A DNA stretch of 12,445 nucleotides, from NCBI GenBank assembly GCA_002327225.1, contig DCUN01000104.1, positions 1 through 12,445 on the forward strand, given 5' to 3'. How positions within the stretch are numbered: the first letter of the stretch is position 1; every line of letters starts with the position of its first letter. A program made the position numbers and the translations under genes. The DNA comes from Desulfobulbaceae bacterium UBA2213 (GTDB lineage: Bacteria; Desulfobacterota; Desulfobulbia; Desulfobulbales; Desulfocapsaceae). The notes beneath the pieces are model-generated. The model ran no database searches and was not told the DNA's origin. It saw nothing but the letters and a program-made list of their open reading frames with translations. Positions 1 through 4,580 of the stretch are shown here, piece by piece.

Positions 1-66
1 ACTTCTTACCCAGCCAGTTAGGGGGGGAGAGCCACTTCTTACCCAGCCAGTTAAGGGGGGAGAACC
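1..66. repeat. 33-bp tandem direct repeat, two units
   Basis: Two adjacent 33-bp units (1-33 and 34-66) are identical apart from two substitutions. Each begins ACTTCTTACCCAGCCAGTTA and ends in a G-run followed by AGAGCC or AGAACC. The next bases (67-70) start a third unit that is not completed. The first unit begins at base 1 of the window, so the array may extend further upstream. There are no spacers between units, so this is a small tandem repeat and not a CRISPR array. Confidence 0.9.
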
Positions 67-72
67 ACTTTG

Positions 73-108
73 CTCCTCCCCCCAGCGGGGGGAGGTTGGG
101 AGGGGGGT
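73..108. repeat. G/C-rich hairpin repeat
   Basis: CCTCCCCCC (75-83) and GGGGGGAGG (87-95) form a perfect 9-bp stem with an AGC loop, followed by a second G-rich block (98-107). This form is typical of dispersed intergenic palindromes. The G-rich arm resembles a ribosome binding site but lies directly against a TTG at 96, so it should not be taken as proof of a start there. Confidence 0.75.
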
Positions 109-110
109 GC

Positions 111-142
111 AATTTCAACACGTTGCAGAGGCTTTCATATAA
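111..142 (+). repeat. 32-bp dispersed repeat, copy 1
   Basis: The segment AATTTCAACACGTTGCAGAG and the 12 bases after it match 4548-4579 on the same strand at 28 of 32 positions, without gaps. Here the repeat lies over the 5' end of the first open frame. At 4548 it abuts the stop codon of hrpA. This suggests a small mobile or dispersed element, or an exchanged junction. Confidence 0.65.
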
Positions 143-191
143 AAATTGCGGGTGTCGGCAGGCGCAGGATTTTGCTGACACAATCCGGCGA

Positions 192-893
192 ATGATGAAA
201 GATATTCTCTGGCGTCACCCTGATATCCCCCTTGCCCATCTTGCATATGTGCGCGGGGTTGCCTGTGTTGAGCAGGAGTTGTGGCTGCGCAGTCAGAAGT
301 GGGATAGTGTTTTTTCTTTTTACGATCCAGCGGATGGTCTGATCAAGATCAGGGAGGACCAGTTTGAGCAGGAGCAGACCTTTGAAGTGGCGTTCCTGGT
401 GGCCCTTGGCCAGTCGCTTCTGGGGAATTATGCCAGTCACAAGGAGATGAAATCCTTACAGGTCGACGGTGTTTGTCTTGGTAAGGTCTATCATCTGTAC
501 CTGCAGCCGGAAGACGTTCGAAGCTGCTGGTTCAGCGATCAGGAGCTGCGTCGTTATCTGGAGCTTGCCCGGATGCGACCGACGGGCATGGACGCCCTAG
601 TGTCGCCCGAGCCAGGGAAGGCGGAAGGGCGACCGACGGGGATGGACGATCCTGCCCATTTTACCAGGCTGATCAATGGTGATGAGGGCTTTACTCCGCC
701 CGGGATGCTCATGGGCCTCAACTATGCCTGGTATCTGGATAATCGTTTTGCCAGTCACGTGGAGTATAAGATGGCGGTGATGAAGATTGCCCCTGCCAAC
801 TTGATTCCAGAGCAGGTAAAGATGTTGGGCCGCCGGCAACGGCTGGTAAGTTTTTTTCGAGAGGTGGTTTTTCGGAAGGAAGCAGTAACGTAA
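192..893 (+). CDS. hypothetical protein, possibly 5'-truncated
   Basis: I do not recognise this family. The frame is open from 96 (TTG) to the TAA at 891-893. I chose the ATG at 192 (another ATG follows at 195) because the first residues from 96 are encoded by the G-rich hairpin and the 32-bp repeat. There is no convincing ribosome binding site at 192. The residues just upstream of it (encoded by about 143-191) still look protein-like, so the true N-terminus may have been lost when the repeats arrived. The product is about 233 aa, soluble, with no signal peptide or membrane segment, and rich in aromatic residues. Near the middle it contains an in-frame repeat block with RPTGMD at both ends, encoded by 575-647. 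The C-terminal part (GLNYAWYLDNR onward) is basic and probably helical. A hairpin follows the stop codon. The composition suits a real gene, but whether it is intact is uncertain. Confidence 0.6.
   Translation: MMKDILWRHPDIPLAHLAYVRGVACVEQELWLRSQKWDSVFSFYDPADGLIKIREDQFEQEQTFEVAFLVALGQSLLGNYASHKEMKSLQVDGVCLGKVYHLYLQPEDVRSCWFSDQELRRYLELARMRPTGMDALVSPEPGKAEGRPTGMDDPAHFTRLINGDEGFTPPGMLMGLNYAWYLDNRFASHVEYKMAVMKIAPANLIPEQVKMLGRRQRLVSFFREVVFRKEAVT
575..647 (+). repeat. in-frame palindromic repeat inside the hypothetical gene
   Basis: A 19-bp direct repeat (575-593 and 629-647, one mismatch) is spaced exactly 54 bp, i.e. 18 codons. It encodes RPTGMD at both ends of the block. Between and within the copies are inverted repeats: GGGC/GCCC around 584-597 and GTCGCCC (602-608) with GGGCGAC (627-633). 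The arrangement resembles a REP-type element inserted in frame, leaving the reading frame open. Confidence 0.7.
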
Positions 894-922
894 TTCCCTG
901 CGGAATTGCTTTCGCAGGGAAT
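893..922 (+). terminator. hairpin after the hypothetical gene
   Basis: ATTCCCTGCG (893-902) and CGCAGGGAAT (913-922) form a perfect 10-bp stem with a 10-nt loop. The stem starts on the last base of the stop codon. Only a weak T stretch follows (AATCTTT), so it is a plausible but imperfect intrinsic terminator. Confidence 0.55.
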
Positions 923-1081
923 AATCTTTACACAGTAGGCGCCTGTTGACTCTCAGGTTCTTCCCACTTTAGCCGCTATTAAAGAAACAATGACACTATT
1001 CAGCGCGACTAAGAATGACAGCGTGGTCATTTTGCAAGAGCCTCCAAGGTGAAGAGGGTTGAATCAATTCGAATTTTTAGT

Positions 1082-1134
1082 GACTTACAGATTGTTTTCT
1101 TGTTTTTTTACCAAGAAAACAATCTGTGAAAGTC
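1082..1134. repeat. long AT-rich hairpin
   Basis: ACAGATTGTTTTCTTG (1087-1102) pairs perfectly over 16 bp with CAAGAAAACAATCTGT (1113-1128, allowing a shift of one at the edges). The pairing continues past a two-base bulge (GACTT with AAGTC at 1130-1134). The loop is T-rich. It sits between convergent genes and could stop transcription from either side or be a small palindromic repeat. Confidence 0.65.
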
Positions 1135-1160
1135 GTTTATCCTGTTCATCGGGGTTAGAA

Positions 1161-1194
1161 TATAAAGGCAGGGCCAGCTGGCTCTGCCTTTATA
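1161..1194 (-). terminator. palindrome downstream of the metalloprotease gene
   Basis: TATAAAGGCAGGGCCAG (1161-1177) pairs with the next 17 bases (1178-1194), with one G-U pair and otherwise complete complementarity. It lies 45 bp past the stop codon of the protease gene on the minus strand, with T-rich sequence following in that direction. It is likely the transcription stop for that gene. It could also act on the plus strand. Confidence 0.6.
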
Positions 1195-1238
1195 CTCGGA
1201 AATTCACACTCTTTCCTGAGAACTACTCATGAGTTTCC

Positions 1239-3503
1239 TTATTTCACGACATTCACCGAGCATGTAGACTCAGAGATATTTCCACAGTTATCGTTTGTCA
1301 TTACTGTCCAGCTAATATTGTCGCCTACTCCACCTGAATCTACGATAGTGATGGTGTCCCCATTTACATGGACTATACAGGAATTAGTCTTATCGATTTT
1401 CTTTCCCTTTTTGGTGAGTGAAAAGCAGTTGTATCCGGTGATTGCAACAAATGGATCACTGGCACAGGTATCGATTGCCGAGGCGGTAAATGAAAAAGGA
1501 GCATCTGGTGGTCTAATTGAGGTGGGGCTATTGCAGGAAATAACCGGACCAACGGTATCCTGTACAGTGATTGTCTGAGCGGCGCTACTGCTGTATCCGC
1601 AATTGTCTTGACCGGTCCAGGTCCTTGTCAAGGTGTAGTTGTCTGCGCAACTCCCATCACCTCTTTCTTCAGTAAAAAGAGGGATAACATCTGTATCGCA
1701 TGTGTCCGTTGCGGTCACAGCAGCGGGTGGCGGTACCGCGTCACACTCAACAGTTTGATTGCTTGGAACACCGACAAGTGATGGCGGAGTCGTGTCGCGG
1801 ATGGTAACGCTCGTTGAATCACTTCCGCTCGAGAGACCCACAGTATCCGTAACTATCAGCGAAACGCTGCAACTATGCGCGCAAACATTCGAGGTGTTGA
1901 CGGTCAATGTCGGTTGGGCGAGCGTGGAGTTGTTAAAGCTGCCGTCACAGGTTGTAGTCCACGAGTATGTCAAGTTCCCCCCCTCGGGATCGCTGGATCC
2001 ACTCCCGTCCAACGCTACAGTGGTTGTGGCCCCCGTGCATTCCTCCGTATGAGGCCCCCCGGCTTCACTTGTGGGCGGGAGATTGCCGTTTGATATCGTC
2101 ACGTTAAATCCGGTGCCAGTATCAGTATTCACAATTACCGCGATATTGTTTGTCTCGTCGATAAATGTCTCTCCCGCAGCCCATGCATCTGTTGTCGATC
2201 CGTCAGGTACCAGAACAGCCGGTATGCCTTCCGTCGTATCTACATTGTGAATAACCACCGCTTCCTCAGGTAGCTTGGCATCATAGCCGGTAAACTTCCG
2301 GGCTTCCACAGTATAGAAATTGGTAGCAGACCCACCTATCGGGATAGCTGCCATTTGATAGTTGGCAGATGCCGGAGTAGCCAGATCTTCCAGTGTAACC
2401 GTAGCGATGGCGCCTGGTGCTACACTGGTTTTTCGTGCTGCGGGGATCCATTCCAACTTATCTTTATGATAGGAAATAGTATGCTGCGCGACGCAGCCGT
2501 ACGTGGGATCAGTGGCAGCAGCACAATTATAACGATCCCTACTCATAACGTCCCAAGGATTGTCATAAACCGCTGTACGGTTATAGGAAGAATGTGGCAA
2601 GCCAAAGCCATGCCCCATTTCATGGGCAATCACCGAAATATTATGATATGACCATGGCGGCTCCCAGGTTATACTCCAAGTCTTGGTAACGCCATCTAAG
2701 GTATCAGTTCGAGATCCACCCCAGGCCCAGCCGTTATCAAAGTCGGAGTTGAACATCATATTGATACCGGTATAGAGTGAAAAATCAACATCATCATCCG
2801 CTGCGTCAATACAATCGTTGGCTAACGTATCTAGGTTCGTTCCTTTTTCAGTATCGGTGGGGTTATAATGCAACTCCGTATTGGGCAAATCATACCAGTC
2901 TGTCCCTACAGTGCTGCCGGTAACGTCAACGGTGTTGAAAGAGAGCTCCTTCCAGTAATGATTGAGGCCGGGTGCTGTGTCGCTATACATCTCCAGAAAA
3001 TAATCCCGGTCGTTCGGTTCAGCAGCAATATCAGAGAATTTGCACATAATGGTGACCCAGGGTTTTGACCCGCTTACCGCCAAGGCAATCACACCTTTAA
3101 TTGTCGGGAGTTGTAATTGGGCCGATGGGGCAGCAAGAGAGATCGAAGTCACATCAAGAACTGCCGGTGGGCTCTGGGGAGCAGCGGAAGCCGCTTTGGA
3201 AAATGGGGGGAGGGTCAGAGTACCCTGCACATTTACAAACTTGCCATTGAACTGCAAGGCCCCTCCCAGCTTCTTAGCAACGTTCTCATCGAGACTGAGT
3301 AAGGTTTGTTGGCCATTTGCATCGGTAAGGGTGTAGATCATACTCGATTTTCCATCCTTGCTGTCTCCCCAGATAATAGAGAACCAGCCGGACAGAGAGG
3401 ATGGCTTCTGTGCGTGTGCCGCCGGGTTCAGAAAGACACCGAAAAGGAAACCAAGGACAATAAAAAGGCGTGATAGGATAAGGATTTTTTTTAATGAAAT
3501 CAT
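1239..3503 (-). CDS. secreted M6-like zinc metalloprotease with PKD and HYR-like domains
   Basis: This is a predicted extracellular zinc endopeptidase of 754 aa. The start is the ATG at 3503, because AGGAGG lies 5 nt upstream; a TTG six codons earlier overlaps that site. Residues 1-31 form a Sec signal peptide (basic MISLKKILILSR, hydrophobic core, cut after AAHA). The catalytic region spans about 145-355. It carries HEMGHGFGLPH at 294-304, with zinc ligands H294, H298 and H304 and catalytic E295, and a downstream Met-turn (WDVMS, M320). The stretch around 170-215 (EMYS, HYWKELSF, VTG) resembles the pre-active-site part of M6 immune-inhibitor-A peptidases. A PKD-type domain spans about 476-568, an HYR-like Ig module 570-650 (TTPPSLVGVPSNQTVECDA), and a last cysteine-containing module 650-754. 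No C-terminal anchor or sorting signal was seen. The leader carries a c-di-GMP riboswitch, so expression should follow c-di-GMP. The substrate is unknown. M6 is my best family call; another metzincin family is possible. Confidence 0.88.
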   Translation of the reverse strand: MISLKKILILSRLFIVLGFLFGVFLNPAAHAQKPSSLSGWFSIIWGDSKDGKSSMIYTLTDANGQQTLLSLDENVAKKLGGALQFNGKFVNVQGTLTLPPFSKAASAAPQSPPAVLDVTSISLAAPSAQLQLPTIKGVIALAVSGSKPWVTIMCKFSDIAAEPNDRDYFLEMYSDTAPGLNHYWKELSFNTVDVTGSTVGTDWYDLPNTELHYNPTDTEKGTNLDTLANDCIDAADDDVDFSLYTGINMMFNSDFDNGWAWGGSRTDTLDGVTKTWSITWEPPWSYHNISVIAHEMGHGFGLPHSSYNRTAVYDNPWDVMSRDRYNCAAATDPTYGCVAQHTISYHKDKLEWIPAARKTSVAPGAIATVTLEDLATPASANYQMAAIPIGGSATNFYTVEARKFTGYDAKLPEEAVVIHNVDTTEGIPAVLVPDGSTTDAWAAGETFIDETNNIAVIVNTDTGTGFNVTISNGNLPPTSEAGGPHTEECTGATTTVALDGSGSSDPEGGNLTYSWTTTCDGSFNNSTLAQPTLTVNTSNVCAHSCSVSLIVTDTVGLSSGSDSTSVTIRDTTPPSLVGVPSNQTVECDAVPPPAAVTATDTCDTDVIPLFTEERGDGSCADNYTLTRTWTGQDNCGYSSSAAQTITVQDTVGPVISCNSPTSIRPPDAPFSFTASAIDTCASDPFVAITGYNCFSLTKKGKKIDKTNSCIVHVNGDTITIVDSGGVGDNISWTVMTNDNCGNISESTCSVNVVK

Positions 3504-3508
3504 AACAA

Positions 3509-3514
3509 CCTCCT
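3509..3514 (-). promoter_or_regulatory. ribosome binding site of the metalloprotease gene
   Basis: AGGAGG on the minus strand is followed by TTGTT and then the ATG at 3503. It is a perfect Shine-Dalgarno with 5-nt spacing. It rules out the upstream TTG at 3521 as the start. Confidence 0.85.
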
Positions 3515-3541
3515 GTTGCAATATTCACACATGAAATTGAT

Positions 3542-3707
3542 ATAGGAGTTTATGTATCGTTAAAGCGAGTTGTTACGCGGGAAAGACAGGTTTCCATCCT
3601 TGGAGGTCTTTCATCAATAGGACCGTTTGTCTCTGGTTCTATTATTGAGTCAGAAAATGGCGGGAAGCCCGCCTGTCAAAACTCGCTTTAAGAAATGAAT
3701 CTCCTAT
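3542..3707. repeat. 166-bp multi-armed inverted-repeat element in the protease leader
   Basis: The outer ends ATAGGAG (3542-3548) and CTCCTAT (3701-3707) pair. After an internal loop, TTAAAGCGAGTT (3560-3571) pairs perfectly over 12 bp with AACTCGCTTTAA (3680-3691). Inside are three hairpin arms: GAAAGAC (3581-3587) with GTCTTTC (3606-3612); AATAGGACC (3616-3624) with GGTTCTATT (3635-3643), extended by TCAAT/ATTGA; and GGCGGG (3659-3664) with CCCGCC (3668-3673). The shape is cloverleaf-like and would lie in the 5' untranslated part of the protease mRNA. It may be a MITE-like element or a structured RNA. I could not match it to a known riboswitch class. Confidence 0.7.
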
Positions 3708-3719
3708 TCCACCCTGGTG

Positions 3720-3746
3720 TTAATGTTTCCACAGAATCTTTTTCAT
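3720..3746 (-). CDS. micro-ORF (8 codons) in the protease leader
   Basis: On the minus strand an AGGAGG-type site (within 3752-3760) is followed, after a short spacer, by an ATG at 3746 that encodes MKKILWKH and then TAA. The ribosome binding site is as strong as that of the protease. It is either a leader peptide or the stub of a former signal-peptide gene cut off near the multi-armed element, which starts 13 bp downstream. Translation is not proven. Confidence 0.3.
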   Translation of the reverse strand: MKKILWKH

Positions 3747-3811
3747 AATTCCCTCCTCCTTATTTGTTTAAACTCATACAGAGGTGTTCTCTGCACCATC
3801 ACTGTTTTAAC

Positions 3812-3829
3812 TCAAGCAATGCTCTTCAT
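3812..3829 (-). CDS. micro-ORF (5 codons) in the protease leader
   Basis: GGAGGAGG on the minus strand (around 3837-3845) is followed by an ATG at 3829, encoding MKSIA and then TGA. It is the first translation signal after the riboswitch terminator. It is too short to be recognised. It may be a leader peptide, a gene remnant or chance; the frame reopens after the TGA for about 22 codons without a recognisable product. Confidence 0.2.
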   Translation of the reverse strand: MKSIA

Positions 3830-3913
3830 TCAATAACCTCCTCCGTGCGATTCCATTAACCGGTGGCTCAGATGCCGCTTTTCCGGGCCCACTTCTTCCC
3901 TCCTGGAAATTTT

Positions 3914-3957
3914 GAAAAAAATAGCCGGGTTGCCTTATTCCAAGGCAACCCGGCTAT
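3914..3957 (-). terminator. intrinsic terminator of the c-di-GMP riboswitch
   Basis: ATAGCCGGGTTGCCTT (plus 3921-3936) and AAGGCAACCCGGCTAT (3942-3957) form a perfect 16-bp stem with a 5-nt loop. On the minus strand it is followed by seven T's (3914-3920 read as A's on plus). This is a textbook Rho-independent terminator. Its promoter-proximal arm includes the 3' strand of aptamer helix P1, so the aptamer and terminator are mutually exclusive. Confidence 0.9.
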
Positions 3958-4012
3958 CATTAAAGATCCAAGGCTTTCCGTCCCTACCTTTCGGTAGAGT
4001 TAGCTTTATCTC
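3944..4012 (-). promoter_or_regulatory. cyclic di-GMP-I riboswitch aptamer (GEMM-I)
   Basis: On the minus strand the conserved GEMM-I parts occur in order. AAAGCTAAC is the 5' strand of P1 and the binding-pocket joining region. CTCTACC-GAAA-GGTAGGG (3982-3999) is the P2 hairpin with its GNRA tetraloop. GGGACGGAAAGCC (3972-3984) differs at one base from the usual GGGACGCAAAGCC. A short P3 (GGATC...GAT) follows, then TAGCCGGGTTGCC, the standard 3' end. By my hand alignment to the Vibrio Vc2 aptamer, the base at G20 is still G, favouring c-di-GMP over 3',3'-cGAMP. The altered C in GGAAAGCC is matched by a compensating change on the partner strand. The terminator shares the 3' P1 strand, so ligand should turn expression ON. 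The first downstream real gene on this strand is the secreted metalloprotease. Confidence 0.87.
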
Positions 4013-4037
4013 AGGAGTGTATTAAGTGTATTTTAAG

Positions 4038-4066
4038 TAATATCATATCAGTAAAATGAAAGTCAA
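4038..4066 (-). promoter_or_regulatory. sigma-70 type promoter of the riboswitch-protease transcript
   Basis: On the minus strand TTGACT (plus 4061-4066) lies 17 bp upstream of ATATTA (plus 4038-4043). Transcription would start about 7 bp further on, roughly 20 nt before the riboswitch aptamer. The spacing is ideal, the -35 is near consensus and the -10 is moderate. Confidence 0.6.
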
Positions 4067-4199
4067 ATTTACCCCAATAATAATTCACCCCTCAAATGAA
4101 TATACGCAGGGGTATCCATTTTGTTGGATTATTAAACCGTGTTTATCAGTAAGTTTTATATTTTTCAGGAAATATAGTTTAAAAAGTACGGCTAGTTTC

Positions 4200-4397
4200 A
4201 TTGGGCCACCGCAACGGCAGGTGGCCAGGTCTCTGAAGGCACTCTGCCTTGCGCTGCTGCAGGGCTTGGAAAGGCTGCGGCTAGATGCTCTGCTCGAGGA
4301 TGAGCGCGATTTTGCCCGGAAGATGATGGCTATAATCAAAAAAAATACGGTTCGTTTTCTTGATATAGCGGAGGAACTACCGCAGGCCAGGGTTTGA
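4200..4397 (+). pseudogene. possible 3' remnant of an unidentified gene
   Basis: An open frame runs from 4056 to the TGA at 4395-4397. Its first ~48 codons come from the AT-rich protease promoter region and do not look like protein. From about 4200 on it becomes GC-richer and encodes a charged, probably helical segment (GPPQRQVARSLKALCLALLQ, then LLEDERDFARKMM and FLDIAEELPQARV). No ribosome binding site or sensible start is visible for this part, so it looks like the tail of a deleted gene. A small GCCGG/CCGGC hairpin follows at 4403-4417. I do not recognise the family. From 4418 to 4547 I see nothing else. Confidence 0.3.
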
Positions 4398-4547
4398 GGG
4401 AGGCCGGATCTGCCGGCAATGGTCATCAGCCAGTCCCTGCACAAGTGAGCGCAGGCCTCAACACGATTTGATCAGAATAGGCGAGCCCGTTGATTTCAGC
4501 TCTTTTCGTCCGATCTCTTCATTATGCGGAAAGTTTTAGTCGTTAAT

Positions 4548-4579
4548 AATTTCAACAAGTTGCGGAGACTTTCATCTAA
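4548..4579 (+). repeat. 32-bp dispersed repeat, copy 2
   Basis: This segment matches 111-142 at 28 of 32 positions. It ends one base before the hrpA stop codon (complement of 4581-4583). Its core contains the small inverted pair CAAC/GTTG (4553-4562). Confidence 0.65.
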
Positions 4580-4580
4580 A

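Larger units (their letters stand above)
923..1238. other. convergent intergenic region
   Basis: This 316-bp gap lies between the hypothetical gene (+) and the metalloprotease gene (-). I see no convincing gene. A 20-codon open frame beginning at the ATG near 990 has no ribosome binding site or recognisable product. There is a small hairpin (AATGAC 1014-1019 with GTCATT 1026-1031) and the two larger hairpins listed separately. Confidence 0.6.

Noticed and set aside
1..66. CRISPR array
   Set aside because: The 33-bp units are directly adjacent with no spacers, and no cas gene is seen.
96..191. TTG start at 96 for the first gene
   Set aside because: The residues before about 143 are encoded by the G/C hairpin and the dispersed repeat, and the purine tract directly abuts the TTG with no spacing.
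1318..3336. Several plus-strand open frames inside the metalloprotease gene
   Set aside because: They are antisense shadows; the minus-strand frame has signal peptide, active site and domains.
3542..3707. A second c-di-GMP or other known riboswitch in the multi-armed element
   Set aside because: The GEMM core (GGGACG-AAAGCC, GNRA hairpin) and the cores of other common classes are absent.
3745..3829. Selenocysteine (UGA) read-through of the 5-codon micro-ORF
   Set aside because: The frame reopens for only about 22 codons, shows no redox motif, and no bacterial SECIS-like hairpin is evident right after the TGA.
4085..4444. Minus-strand open frame of 119 codons
   Set aside because: Low-complexity serine/arginine-rich translation crossing the protease promoter region; no start signal or recognisable domain.
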